Counted from the first letter of the stretch, positions 9,893 to 18,832 are shown. The stretch: DNA of 64,000 bases from Virgibacillus_F flavescens (GCF_050574275.1 NZ_CP192260.1:558001-622000); one strand, 5' to 3'. Made by a program: numbers and translations. Notes: generated from the letters alone by a model not told the origin.

Positions 9893-10334
9893 TATCTATC
9901 GATCCAAAATAAATGTCCCTGCTTTTACCAGGCTTTTTTTCATTAGTCGTAAATATTGCATGGTAAAGAAGGTCTGTCTTATCCAAATCCAATAGGCTAT
10001 TATATCTGTACTTCCATAGCATATCTTTAGTGATTAATCCCTTTATAGAATAATCTCTTGATACTAATTCGAATTCAGTGTCAGCTAATATTATCAGGGC
10101 TACAGAGTCGACTTGAAACCCACTTGCATAATAATTGCCTTTTAATCCTAAGTTTTCTAATGCTTGAATAGGTTTCAAAGGTAACGGTATTAACGATGGA
10201 AACAACTTATTAAATAAGGAATGAACAATTTCTACCGCTACATCAAATTCGAATATTAAACCAACACTATCTTTGAATCCCTCCTCTGGATAATCGTTGT
10301 ACTTTACAAAGTTGCACGTGTAATTTATTCGCAT
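9879..10334 (-). CDS. hypothetical protein, first gene of the int-tns operon
   Basis: A 151-residue protein of unknown family with alternating strand-like segments and no membrane segment. The start at 10334 follows an AAAAGGAG ribosome binding site. The 3' end overlaps the recombinase gene by 14 nt, so the two are probably translationally coupled. The gene sits directly behind a strong hairpin (10371-10440) that could control the whole operon. A role as accessory factor to the recombinase or as a regulator is possible but unsupported. Confidence 0.7.
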   Translation of the reverse strand: MRINYTCNFVKYNDYPEEGFKDSVGLIFEFDVAVEIVHSLFNKLFPSLIPLPLKPIQALENLGLKGNYYASGFQVDSVALIILADTEFELVSRDYSIKGLITKDMLWKYRYNSLLDLDKTDLLYHAIFTTNEKKPGKSRDIYFGSIDIVKI

Positions 10335-10370
10335 TCATTTTACTCCTTTTATTTTTTAGTCAAAAAAAAG

Positions 10371-10440
10371 GTGTCATCGACAATAGGCTATAGCCAAGAG
10401 TTTTTTTTTTTAACTCTCGGACACCTATTTTCGATGACAC
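10371..10440 (-). promoter_or_regulatory. 70-nt composite hairpin ahead of the orf-int-tns operon (terminator/attenuator or recombination site)
   Basis: Outer arms GTGTCATCGACAATAGG and the complement of CCTATTTTCGATGACAC pair over 17 bp with one mismatch. Inner arms CCAAGAGTT and AACTCTCGG pair around nine T residues. On the operon strand the hairpin is followed by CCTTTTTTTTG and then, after about 20 nt, by the ribosome binding site and start codon of the first gene. This is the form of an intrinsic terminator placed inside a leader. It may end transcripts from the small genes upstream, act as an attenuator, or be the recombination site of the adjacent integrase. Confidence 0.7.
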
Positions 10441-10579
10441 TTTGGTCTTCATGTATAACAATAACCAAATTATAGTCAGTGTTCTGTTAAATGGCAAGCA
10501 ATAACTATCGAAATAATCTATCAACATAATTGTAAGTTATGTGGACAGTTTCAAATTTGTCAGATGGTTGAATGTAGGT

Positions 10580-10774
10580 TCACATACCTTCAAAAGATGA
10601 ATAAGCCAATCGAATCTTTATACATAACTTTTTAAGCCCATTTCCTGAAAAATTTTGCATTCCAAAACTAAGCAATCCCATAATTCTTCTTTTAGACAGA
10701 AGGTTTAACAGTGGAACATACACCTCCTTCTTTTCTTCGTCTGACCATATTCTAAGAATAGTATCCGTCATCAA
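10580..10774 (-). CDS. small hypothetical ORF
   Basis: A 64-codon frame starting TTG-ATG just after 10842-11186 on the same strand. The ribosome binding site is poor and no motif is recognised. It may be a degraded gene tail rather than a functional gene. Confidence 0.25.
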   Translation of the reverse strand: MMTDTILRIWSDEEKKEVYVPLLNLLSKRRIMGLLSFGMQNFSGNGLKKLCIKIRLAYSSFEGM

Positions 10775-10841
10775 TAGTCATTAGATTTGTTCCTCATTAT
10801 GGATAATAGAATCCAAACGTATATAACCGACTATCTGACGG

Positions 10842-11186
10842 TTATTCATCATATTCTTCCCTCCCTCCGATATCGATATAATCCTTAAAAATTGATCTGT
10901 CCACATGACATACATCCTCAATGAATTCAACTGAAATTCTATCATTGGTGAGATTTCTTGCAAGGTTTCTTGAAAATATTATTTGACCCCTATTAACATT
11001 TTCCTGCTTTTTTATCAACCATTCATCATCAAAAGGTTCCAAAACTTTTTTAGCTCCCTCGATGTCAACCTTCTCATTAGCAAACAGCTGGTATATAATG
11101 CCTTCGATTCTTTTTCTTGCTCCTTCTAATTTTTCTTCTAATGTCATTTCTTTCGGATTTAAAATTGTTTCTACAATTTCAGACAC
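10842..11186 (-). CDS. small hypothetical protein
   Basis: A 114-residue, mainly helical, charged protein. The GTG start at 11186 is supported by GGGGAG 7 nt upstream. No family recognised. It belongs to a run of leftward small genes (12238 to 10580) ending before the hairpin at 10371-10440. Confidence 0.6.
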   Translation of the reverse strand: MSEIVETILNPKEMTLEEKLEGARKRIEGIIYQLFANEKVDIEGAKKVLEPFDDEWLIKKQENVNRGQIIFSRNLARNLTNDRISVEFIEDVCHVDRSIFKDYIDIGGREEYDE

Positions 11187-11425
11187 TTTTTACTCCCCTT
11201 TTTTATCTAATATATAGTCAATTTTATTCTTTTGGTAATGCAACATGCACTTTACCTTTTTCCTGGATTCTACTGTATCGACTTCAAGTTGTTACTGTTC
11301 ATGGAGATTTTATACATATGGTTAATTTTGAAGTATTACAGATAAGACGACTCCTCTATTCTTTGTTGTTGCAAAATAACGTTCACTTTTAATCCTCCCT
11401 TTTTTTTAGTGATTTCTCATATTCA

Positions 11426-11770
11426 TCAAGTGATAAATTTTTCAAAATGCTCTCCCAATATTTCACCTATACCAACATCCTGATCCATTGTCATTTCCCA
11501 ATAGTAAGGGTTATCAATGAACACGATATCCTGAACATTCGTAATACCTAAACCCTTTCTTAATTTATTATGGTCTCGTTGTTCGCTTCTTTCTCCGCAA
11601 ACAACTGCAACTAACTCACCTTCTTTAAAAGGAACAATTTCTTTTTTGACTTTATCAATGCACACAATCTCAGCCATATCCTCAGTTTTGTCTCTCTTAT
11701 TGTAGCTTTTTAACTGCTTTATCAACGTTGTAACATCTTTGAATTTAATGAATGACTCTTGATAACCCAT
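11426..11770 (-). CDS. small hypothetical protein
   Basis: A 114-residue soluble protein with a very strong ribosome binding site (AGGAGGAG) ahead of ATG at 11770. No domain recognised. The next gene upstream (11804-12238) ends 33 nt away, so the two are probably cotranscribed. Confidence 0.65.
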   Translation of the reverse strand: MGYQESFIKFKDVTTLIKQLKSYNKRDKTEDMAEIVCIDKVKKEIVPFKEGELVAVVCGERSEQRDHNKLRKGLGITNVQDIVFIDNPYYWEMTMDQDVGIGEILGEHFEKFIT

Positions 11771-11803
11771 GTTTAATCTCCTCCTATTTTTTTAAGTCTA
11801 TAA

Positions 11804-12238
11804 TTACACTACGCAAAAATTAATCTTGTGACTAAATTCCTCTTTAAATTTAGAGTATAAAAAGTCAACATCCTCTTTGATAAAGCCGATAACTTTTATA
11901 AATAATTTGTTATCTGATAATTGATAATCCCTACTAATTCCTAACACTTTTTGAGTTGCCTTAACCATATCTTTCAAATAGAGAACACCATTACACAGGT
12001 AGTACCAATTTTGATCTCCCATTACCTCAATTGAAAATTCACTATCAAAATTCCGATGCTCTCCCCACTTTTTAAGAGAACTTACCAACATATCCTTATT
12101 TTCGTTTTCCAGATATAATACAGTATTTTCATGCAATTCGATTGCTTCCATAATTAGCACTCCTATCATTTCCTTAATTACCTCTCCCTTCTCAAACTTT
12201 GCCAAACCATCTAATTCAATAACTGTTCTTGTTTCCAT
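11804..12238 (-). CDS. small hypothetical protein
   Basis: A 144-residue protein starting METRTVIELDGL. ATG at 12238 was chosen because AGAGGTGATA lies 8 nt upstream; an in-frame start at 12280 lacks such a site. No family recognised; the C-terminal part alternates strands and helices. It is divergent from the HTH gene at 12378, sharing an intergenic region with a GGCAAC-N11-GTTGCC inverted repeat. Confidence 0.65.
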   Translation of the reverse strand: METRTVIELDGLAKFEKGEVIKEMIGVLIMEAIELHENTVLYLENENKDMLVSSLKKWGEHRNFDSEFSIEVMGDQNWYYLCNGVLYLKDMVKATQKVLGISRDYQLSDNKLFIKVIGFIKEDVDFLYSKFKEEFSHKINFCVV

Positions 12239-12321
12239 TTTACTATTATCACCTCTTAAAATTTTTAGGGACTTGTACATTGTTGTGGTTTCTATTCCCT
12301 TGTATAATTACATTGTATATG

Positions 12322-12344
12322 GGCAACGAATTTAAAAAGTTGCC
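12322..12344. promoter_or_regulatory. inverted repeat (possible operator) in divergent promoter region
   Basis: GGCAAC-N11-GTTGCC lies between two divergent genes, just downstream of TATAAT-like sequence at 12303. Position and symmetry suggest an operator, perhaps for the adjacent HTH protein. Inference only. Confidence 0.4.
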
Positions 12345-12377
12345 TATGAAGTCACTTCTAAAATTGGGGGTTTAGTA

Positions 12378-12914
12378 TTGGATTACGGTTCTACAATCAA
12401 TCAGCAGGAATTGGAGCATTTTATTGAGTCCGAACAAATTATTAGATTGATTAAGCAAATAGATATACCAGAAGACTTTTTCTTCACAGAGATTAACACT
12501 ATTTTCAAAGATACTTTTACTTTTACTGATGTTTCTGGATTAGATGAAGCAGTTAAAAATGTAAAGGGAAAAAGGAAAATTGGTGATTATCTCTATAACC
12601 TTTTAGAAGAAAAAAGGAAAAAAGTTACTGATCTCCATTTAAGAGCAGGAATCAAGAAAGAGTATTGGCATAAAGTTACCAATGGCAAGATTCATCCTTC
12701 CAAGCAGAAGTTATTATGTTTGGCAGTCATTTTAAAGTTAAACCTTGAAGAAACTGAAAAATTATTAAGAGTGGCAGGGTATAGTCTTTCAGAAGAACTA
12801 ACAGTGTATGAAGCAATAATTGGATTCTGTATAAAAAAACAAATATATTCTTTTTTTGAGATTGACCAACAACTAAGCAGGTATGGAGAAAAGACTATAT
12901 TTTCCATTGAATAG
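12378..12914 (+). CDS. HTH-domain protein of the macro/kinase-associated XRE-like type
   Basis: A 178-residue protein. The C-terminal about 110 residues (from IGDYLYNLLEEKRKKVTDLH to the end) match the helical HTH module with the pattern K-x-H/Y-PSK-x-T/L-x-LAlaLeLnLeEtexLLrxAGYxLS followed by an end helix with YxxFEI. That module is found in Firmicutes proteins beside macro-domain, kinase or stress regulators. The N-terminal part is unassigned. The TTG start at 12378 has GGGGG 7 nt upstream. It probably regulates transcription, perhaps of its divergent neighbours; this is inferred. Confidence 0.65.
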   Translation: MDYGSTINQQELEHFIESEQIIRLIKQIDIPEDFFFTEINTIFKDTFTFTDVSGLDEAVKNVKGKRKIGDYLYNLLEEKRKKVTDLHLRAGIKKEYWHKVTNGKIHPSKQKLLCLAVILKLNLEETEKLLRVAGYSLSEELTVYEAIIGFCIKKQIYSFFEIDQQLSRYGEKTIFSIE

Positions 12915-13097
12915 TTAATTTAGCAACAACCAAGATAGTAATAATTACTTTGATTAGTTACATGCTTTTTAAAATTAACATAAAAAGGGAGGACATAAGC
13001 TAACGGGTTACGTAATCTATACGCAAACCTCAAATTTTTTTATAAAATGCAACCAAATTTACATAACTAATTGCACTGTATTTGAAATTAAAATTAA

Positions 13098-13128
13098 AAA
13101 AATCCCAGTTCAGTGAACTGAGATTTTT
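13098..13128 (-). terminator. terminator of U1
   Basis: Palindromic stem CCAGTTCAGTGAACTGAG with A/T tracts; nearly identical to the terminator at 21656-21688 in U2. Confidence 0.8.
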
Positions 13129-13173
13129 CTTATATTTATTGTCAACGCTTCTTCAACTAAAGCACCCTTTACT

Positions 13174-13356
13174 TTAAGATGTGATTAAACCGAACAGCCT
13201 TAATAAAGCGTACAAAGTAAATCCTACACCGATATATATAATAATGAATCTAATAATAAATCTAATTACCCGATGCAATTTAGAAGGCATAAAAAAATCA
13301 ATAATACCAACCGTTAAGAATAAAATCCCTATAATTAAAATGGTCAAAATTTCCAA
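13174..13356 (-). CDS. small membrane protein (cargo of U1)
   Basis: About 60 residues with two hydrophobic segments (ILTILIIGILFLTVGIIDF and a second FIIRFIIIYIGVGFTLYAL). TTG at 13356 was chosen because AGGGAAGTGAG lies 6 nt upstream; an in-frame TTG at 13377 is the alternative. Expressed from the conserved leader at 13416-13496. Function unknown. Confidence 0.6.
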   Translation of the reverse strand: MEILTILIIGILFLTVGIIDFFMPSKLHRVIRFIIRFIIIYIGVGFTLYALLRLFGLITS

Positions 13357-13415
13357 TGAACTCACTTCCCTAAGCAATATCTTATATTTATTTACGATTA
13401 CCTATTAAAAAAGTT

Positions 13416-13496
13416 CTTTATTGAATTATCCTGCTGCGTTAGTTTAAGATCATATCTTCACAAACTCTACGTTTATTTTAACATAAATATTCAGAA
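13416..13496 (-). promoter_or_regulatory. conserved extended -10 promoter and leader, copy 1
   Basis: On the minus strand: ATTTATGTTAAAATAAA (extended -10 TGTTAAAAT), then a TTTGTGAAG block and CTTAAACTAACGCAGCAGG. The same order of blocks occurs at 20887-20959 and 31184-31260, always ahead of small membrane or lipoprotein genes. Confidence 0.65.
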
Positions 13497-13736
13497 TACC
13501 TTTAAAATTCAAGTTAAAAGTAACGATTTCCAATCTACTTACGAATTTGCAGGTCAAAATGTAGAATTACCCTGACTACCTAACAAATTGGTGTAGAAAT
13601 CACACTACAATTTAATCGAGATTCCTCATATCAGAAAAAAATGACCATCAAAATAACGTACAAATTGAAGGTCATTACATTACATTTATTAATGTTTGTG
13701 AAAGATAACGTAGCCACTTAGACATAATCCGCTCTT

Positions 13737-14102
13737 TTAACAACCTTCTTTCAGCCAACCAAAGTATCCATTCATCAGCTTTATGACTTGAATTCTGTTA
13801 TCCTCAATTTCATCCAAGTATTGATTATCAATATGACGTTGTTTCTCATAAAACCTGATTGCCCCCTGTAAATACTCCAATTTTTCTTTTGCCATATTAA
13901 GCCTTTTAATACGGACATTCATATTCGTTTGCCCTATACCAGATGCAATCAATTTGGGGATCTTAATTGCACATCGATAAAGTTCTTTTGCTTGTCTATC
14001 ATCAGGGTCTAATGCGTAATTATCGATTAATCGATATATTGCAATCATTAAATCGAGCGACCGATCATATAAGGTATATTTACGAAAGTTCTCCACTCTC
14101 AT
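13737..14102 (-). CDS. four-helix-bundle (S23-type) protein, second gene of pair
   Basis: About 121 residues, all-helical, starting MRVENFRKYTLYD. ATG at 14102 begins 2 nt after the stop codon of the preceding S23-type gene, behind AAGGGCGAA. The pattern resembles small helical bundle proteins that pair with S23/Avd-like proteins. In diversity-generating retroelements Avd assists the reverse transcriptase; no reverse transcriptase or variable repeat was seen here. Function therefore open. Confidence 0.6.
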   Translation of the reverse strand: MRVENFRKYTLYDRSLDLMIAIYRLIDNYALDPDDRQAKELYRCAIKIPKLIASGIGQTNMNVRIKRLNMAKEKLEYLQGAIRFYEKQRHIDNQYLDEIEDNRIQVIKLMNGYFGWLKEGC

Positions 14103-14103
14103 T

Positions 14104-14514
14104 TCATTTCGCCCTTTCCTTCCCGGCATTTTCAATTTGCTTATCAACCCAATTCATTAAACCAATCAACATTTTTACAATTTCCTCAGCTTTTTTATCT
14201 AACTGTTGGTGTTGCTCATAAGTGATATAGCTTCTGAGTAATCCCATATCGAGAAAGGCTCTGATCTCTCCCGCACTTGAAATGGCAATATCCAAATGAC
14301 TAAATTCCTTGGAATAATAAAATGACTGACGACCTTCAGCAATATTTGCACTGATGGAACTCACTGCTCTTCTAATTTGATTACACATACAGTATTTTTC
14401 TATATCAGGAAAACTCTCAATAGCATCGTACATGTCATTCATAAAATCGAGAGCCTTATTATAAACATCTGTTTTTCTGGGATCATTGGGGTATGGTTTT
14501 CTTTTACCTTGCAT
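14104..14514 (-). CDS. four-helix-bundle protein (23S rRNA intervening-sequence/S23 family)
   Basis: A 136-residue protein with the family signature QIRRAVSSISANIAEG (residues about 66-81) followed by a helix with EIRAFLDMGLLRSYI. S23-family proteins are small homo-oligomeric helical bundles that bind nucleic acid; they are encoded in rRNA intervening sequences and, as Avd, in diversity-generating retroelements. The start at 14514 follows AAGGAGGA. It is probably cotranscribed with the adjacent second helical protein. Confidence 0.8.
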   Translation of the reverse strand: MQGKRKPYPNDPRKTDVYNKALDFMNDMYDAIESFPDIEKYCMCNQIRRAVSSISANIAEGRQSFYYSKEFSHLDIAISSAGEIRAFLDMGLLRSYITYEQHQQLDKKAEEIVKMLIGLMNWVDKQIENAGKERAK

Positions 14515-14767
14515 ATATATTCCTCCTTTTTTACCCCAAACTCATTACTCTCAATTGCTACCTTAATAGACTGCTTCTATTGAATATGCTAATAAGCGAA
14601 TTGTAGAATTGGAAGTTAGCGAGATCTATAATTTTTTTAAAAGAAATTTAAGAATTAATAAGATGGGGAGGGTAACTAAAAAACTTGTCATACAAAGAAC
14701 CTGAGGTACATTATTATATTACGTGTGTAAATAAATTGGGGGAATTTGTATTAGATGATAAATTGTT

Positions 14768-15007
14768 TTAGGGGATTGTTATTAGATTATCTACATTATC
14801 ATATATTTGCTCTTCTCTAAATTCGTTCAAATAGTGGAGAATTAATACTTCTTCACTTTCAGTCAAATCCTTCATTCCCTGCAAAGTCCATATCAAACCC
14901 TCCCTGGCTAATGTTTTCAATGAGAATTCGATATCAATAATACTATAATTCACTCCTTCTCTTTCATTTCGATATTTCAATTGTGTTCTTTGTACCATGC
15001 TATTCAT
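14768..15007 (-). CDS. small hypothetical protein
   Basis: A 79-residue protein starting MNSMVQRTQLKYRN; ATG at 15007 is preceded by a consensus AAGGAGGTGA. Helical, acidic C-terminal part. It lies between the S23-type pair and the primase gene, all on the minus strand. No family recognised. Confidence 0.6.
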   Translation of the reverse strand: MNSMVQRTQLKYRNEREGVNYSIIDIEFSLKTLAREGLIWTLQGMKDLTESEEVLILHYLNEFREEQIYDNVDNLITIP

Positions 15008-15339
15008 AAATGTCACCTCCTTAATCAGTGATACATATTTCATTGTGTGATACCAAACCTTACTTTAGTATTTGAGCGTGAAAACCATTAAGATTCTGAT
15101 AATCGATTTCATTTTAATTACCATCTCGACTTCGGCACATTTAATGACAATTACCATAGGAAAGAAGGTTTCCACAGGAGGGGGGGATTAAGTCGGCAAA
15201 TGAGCCTATTTTTGCAAACATTCCTTTTGTATAGCATATGCCCAATATTTTTCCTATTATATATAGAGTTAAGAAAGTCTCTCATTAACCGAAAGCCCCC
15301 TTCTTGTGGTGATTATGACCTCTAATGGAAGTTGCGAAT
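15008..15339. other. intergenic region upstream of small gene, no gene seen
   Basis: About 330 nt with a G-run (GGAGGGGGGG near 15,178) and AT-rich sequence. I see no convincing ORF, RNA or iteron array. A replication origin for the neighbouring primase-helicase could lie here, but no repeats support it. Confidence 0.4.
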
Positions 15340-17577
15340 CTAATTTCTTACAATAGAAATCCCTTTGTACGATACTGCTCTTGAAATATCTTCATACCGA
15401 ATGATTGTTGGGTATTCTTTCTCCAATGATTGATTAAACTTAATCTTTGAAATGGGTTGCTTGTTATTCTCCAGGCACTTATTCTTATATATCTTATATA
15501 ACTCCTGGCTCTTAATTTTTGCTTCTAAGTCAAGAATGCAATATTCCTCTACAAACCAAATCACATTATTACTTTCTTTGCGATATTGATGCAGTAATTT
15601 ATTGGATGACTCACTCTTACTAAATTGATAATTATTATCAATCAGACGGTGCAACCCTTCTAAGGCCCACAAAACAATACCATTTCGCTCTGCAATTAGT
15701 TTTTCGTATAAATCTGGATCTATTTGATTTTCAGGAATTTGATTTAAGAATGGAATTAATTGAAGTCTACGAAAGAAGCCATCAGTGCGGTCAACGTAAT
15801 TTTGAGGTAGCTCATTACATGAGAATAGGAGGCGTGCCTTATTTCGAAATTCAAACGGATCTTTGAATTTATTTTCTGCCTGCAAACGGTCTCCAGAGAC
15901 AAGAGCTTTAAATACTCCTGTATCATCTAATGGTTTAGACGGCAGGTCAGCAAAGGTATTTAATAATTTACCGTACATTCTCCCTAATGAGAACCGTTTA
16001 TTAAGATCCTGCATTGACAGATTACTAACATATCTATCACCAAGAATACGCTCTATCAGCTTCAGCAAAGTAGATTTGCCAGTTCGACCAGGGCCATACA
16101 AGATAAAGGCTTTTTCAGCTTTTGTTTCAGTTGTTAATAAATAGCCAATTAGTTCTTGAATGACCTTCCTATCTTCTGGAGTAACAGCATTATTAAGGAA
16201 TTTTTCGAATTCGGGGCATGTTACGCTTTTGTCGTAAGAGGCATTTATTTGTAATGCTGTTTTTAATTCTGGAGGATGAATTTGAAGTTCCCTTGTTGTA
16301 ATGTCATAGATTCCGTTTTTTAAGTTAATTTTTCCTCGTAGTTGTTCTACATCATATAAATCAATATCTACGAGAGCATTCAATTTTAGCAGTTCGAATG
16401 TATCCTTTATATATTTTGGGGAAATGTGTTTTTTCAGTAGTTTATTCTTGATTTGTCTTTGTATAACTTTTTCATCTTCTACATTTTTATAAACTCCATT
16501 TTCACCTTCAAAGAAGTGTGCTTTTGAATAAACAAGGTTATTTTCTATTACCATATAATCAGCCAAGATATCTGGCATAAACCTCAATGATCCATTCGGA
16601 GTTTTTTCATACCATGGAGTATCATTGTGATCCTTTTGACCTTGGCTATTTCGGTCTAATATAAAGTGTTTCTTTTTACTTAGTGAATGATCATTTCCAC
16701 CATATACATTATTGGTTCCCGCTCTCGCTTTATCTATTGTCATTTGTCCATAAGTTCGACCATCTGCAGAATGATTTTTATCCCATTTAGGGCGATATAA
16801 TCCAGAAATACGAAACAGTTTGTCCATTAAATATTCATCGTTTTCAGTGTAGAAAGCAAAATAATTACATAAAGCTAAATCAGCACTGCTTTTATTTCCA
16901 CCATACATAGATGTGCCTCCATGAAATAATTGTTGAATTTCATGACCACTCTTGCTTCTGAACATCCTATCCAACACCTGTTCTTCTGTTAAGTTTGGGT
17001 GATTCACTATTTCTTGCTTAACTGGAGCCGTAAAGTATTTATCTTCAATTTCTCTTAGAAGATTAGTTGGTTTAATCGTTTCCATCTGATTGATTGCATT
17101 ACCTGTTACAGTAAAATAACGCCCCTGCGAGTATATTTCAATTCCGTAATCACTATTCTTGGATTTCGTCGTATGCTTGTTTCCATTAACAATAGCATGA
17201 ATACCTCTCCTGCTCGGGGAAAGTTCAATATAACTATCATCCTCGAAGGTGTTAATTACGTTTTGAGCAACTTCGTTATAATTTCCACTTTCATCAATGC
17301 AATCATCAACATCAATTCCAACGTATGGATCGTTGGCTGTAAAGACAAACCCAACACCTGATACTTTCATATTGTAATTCTGCAACTGCTGTAGAGCATC
17401 TTCGAAGGTGAGCCAGTTCATTGAATTCTGAGCATCTATCGGCTTACCAGTGTTGGGATTAACGGGTACTTTCGAAATTTTTTCAGATCTGGGCATTGCT
17501 TTATAGCAAACCCACTGTCTTAGTAATTTTAATTCAGAGGGGATACTTTCTTGGGGTAAAACTATATTTGTTCGCAT
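15340..17577 (-). CDS. plasmid/phage-type primase-helicase (Prim-Pol plus SF3 helicase)
   Basis: A 745-residue replication protein. The N-terminal bifunctional primase/polymerase-like part (residues 1-165) has GVGFVFTANDPYVGIDVDDC and a GIEIYSQGRYFTVTG segment. The middle resembles D5 N-terminal regions. The C-terminal superfamily 3 helicase has a Walker A site in LYGPGRTGKSTLLKLI (near residue 495), followed by LFSCNELP. Proteins of this type start replication of plasmids, phages and integrative elements. The nearby ParM/ParR genes support a plasmid-derived module. Reading frame intact; next gene upstream on the same strand is the XRE regulator. Confidence 0.88.
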   Translation of the reverse strand: MRTNIVLPQESIPSELKLLRQWVCYKAMPRSEKISKVPVNPNTGKPIDAQNSMNWLTFEDALQQLQNYNMKVSGVGFVFTANDPYVGIDVDDCIDESGNYNEVAQNVINTFEDDSYIELSPSRRGIHAIVNGNKHTTKSKNSDYGIEIYSQGRYFTVTGNAINQMETIKPTNLLREIEDKYFTAPVKQEIVNHPNLTEEQVLDRMFRSKSGHEIQQLFHGGTSMYGGNKSSADLALCNYFAFYTENDEYLMDKLFRISGLYRPKWDKNHSADGRTYGQMTIDKARAGTNNVYGGNDHSLSKKKHFILDRNSQGQKDHNDTPWYEKTPNGSLRFMPDILADYMVIENNLVYSKAHFFEGENGVYKNVEDEKVIQRQIKNKLLKKHISPKYIKDTFELLKLNALVDIDLYDVEQLRGKINLKNGIYDITTRELQIHPPELKTALQINASYDKSVTCPEFEKFLNNAVTPEDRKVIQELIGYLLTTETKAEKAFILYGPGRTGKSTLLKLIERILGDRYVSNLSMQDLNKRFSLGRMYGKLLNTFADLPSKPLDDTGVFKALVSGDRLQAENKFKDPFEFRNKARLLFSCNELPQNYVDRTDGFFRRLQLIPFLNQIPENQIDPDLYEKLIAERNGIVLWALEGLHRLIDNNYQFSKSESSNKLLHQYRKESNNVIWFVEEYCILDLEAKIKSQELYKIYKNKCLENNKQPISKIKFNQSLEKEYPTIIRYEDISRAVSYKGISIVRN

Positions 17578-17837
17578 AATATTTACTTTTCTCCTTTGTG
17601 TGGTTTTTTTAATGGCTTAATACCTTATTGCGAGGAATCAACTTGAAGATTTGAGGTTAGTTCAAATAAAATACCTTTTAGTCTCTCGCCCCTTTCGGTT
17701 AGTGTAAAATCTTATCCATATTCTTTATTACAATTCGAATTATACAAAGGAGTTTATCACTTGTCAATGACTATATGCAATATTTATTAAATTATTTACT
17801 ACAGGCAATAATGTTGTTTTCAATGTAACCCCATTAT

Positions 17838-17870
17838 ATAAAAAGAACCGATATTTTGATATCAGTTCAG
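17838..17870 (-). terminator. terminator after XRE regulator gene
   Basis: Stem GAACCGATAT/ATATCAGTTC with a TTTG loop, followed on the minus strand by TTCTTTTTAT. Confidence 0.7.
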
Positions 17871-17882
17871 ATTTTTAGCATA

Positions 17883-18641
17883 TTACAACTCAACTACTAC
17901 TGGTTGTTTGGATAAGATTGTGATTTGGTATTTCTTCTTTTGTATTAGCCATTTTTCTTTATCAATCGTCATTATTAAAATTCCGTTCGGATAATCCATT
18001 AGTTTATTAAACTCTTCTTCGATAGCTTCCTTTACTTTTTCTTTCCATTCATCAAGGTTGATTCCTTCTTGTCGCAGTAAAGACCCTTGTTCAATAGTAA
18101 ATGTCACACTCATGCATTTTACATTAAATGCACTGTCTTCTTTTAATACTTGCTGTTGTACGTTACGTAGCTTGTCTAATTCTTCTATGACGCTGGTTAG
18201 TTTATCAATTGGAGGGCTATTCTTCTCCAATGAATAATTAAAGACTGCCGATAACAAATTGACAAGTGCTTCTTTCTCATTATTATTTAAGTACCTTCTT
18301 GGTGTTTCGACATCATTGTCAATTTCATCATGTTTGATAGTATGTAACCGTAACAAATTGCCTAAAGTAAATTCAGCCCCAGAATCAAAATCCTCGATCA
18401 ATTGTTCAAACCCAAACGCTTTAAACACTTCTCTCATATCCAAACCAAGAACAGAGGAAAGCATTGCTACAATTATAAAACTTGGGTTAGACTGTTTACC
18501 TTTTTCAAGGCGATTGATATAAGAAGGGTTAATTTTATGGTCATCATCTATATTAGTTACTGCCTCAGCAACCTTCGCAAGTGACATTCCCTTTTTTTTT
18601 CGTTCTCTTTTAACAATTTCGCCGAAACTATTCTCCGCCAT
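17883..18641 (-). CDS. XRE-family transcriptional regulator
   Basis: A 252-residue protein. The N-terminal HTH spans about residues 8-70 (FGEIVKRERKKKGMSLAKVAEAV...NPSYINRLEKGK). The C-terminal domain of about 130 residues is unassigned. ATG at 18641 follows AAAGGAG. It is divergent from parM; the palindrome TATACAACCTGTATA at 18836-18850 over the parM promoter is a candidate operator. It probably controls copy number, partition or mobile-element genes; inference. Confidence 0.82.
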   Translation of the reverse strand: MAENSFGEIVKRERKKKGMSLAKVAEAVTNIDDDHKINPSYINRLEKGKQSNPSFIIVAMLSSVLGLDMREVFKAFGFEQLIEDFDSGAEFTLGNLLRLHTIKHDEIDNDVETPRRYLNNNEKEALVNLLSAVFNYSLEKNSPPIDKLTSVIEELDKLRNVQQQVLKEDSAFNVKCMSVTFTIEQGSLLRQEGINLDEWKEKVKEAIEEEFNKLMDYPNGILIMTIDKEKWLIQKKKYQITILSKQPVVVEL

Positions 18642-18832
18642 TTCTTTGGCTCCTTTATCAAAATATATTGTTTATAAAGTATTATGTATATTACTTTTCA
18701 TCCTCTGTTTAGCCCTTATTCACTATCTTTATCATCCATTATAGCCTAAACAAAGTTGACACTAAATGATTTAAGAAAATTTATGAAATCTAAAACCGTC
18801 TTCGACAATCTTTTATGAAATTTTCTTATATT

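Larger units (their letters stand above)
13001..13720. mobile_element. MITE-like element U1 with imperfect terminal inverted repeats, carrying a small membrane gene
   Basis: The left end reads TAACGGGTTACGTAATC and the right end, inverted, TAAGTGGCTACGTTATC, each followed by a CAAAC block. Flanking 9-mers gacataagc (12992-13000) and gacataatc (13721-13729) match at 8 of 9 positions, as a target duplication would. The inside has the same order as element U2 (20609-21790), read in the opposite direction: a hairpin, an extended -10 promoter, a conserved leader, a small membrane gene, a trailing motif and the terminator CAGTTCAGTGAACTG. No transposase is inside, so it is non-autonomous. Confidence 0.65.

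Noticed and set aside
10371..10440. The TGTCATCGACAATAGG arm looks like a Tn7-type end (TGT plus GACAATA).
   Set aside because: The two arms face each other only 36 bp apart, no tandem repeats of the 20-bp type follow, and the T-run fits a terminator. I keep it as a regulatory or recombination site rather than a transposon end.
13737..14514. A diversity-generating retroelement, suggested by the Avd-like genes.
   Set aside because: No reverse transcriptase, template repeat or variable repeat was found in the surrounding sequence.
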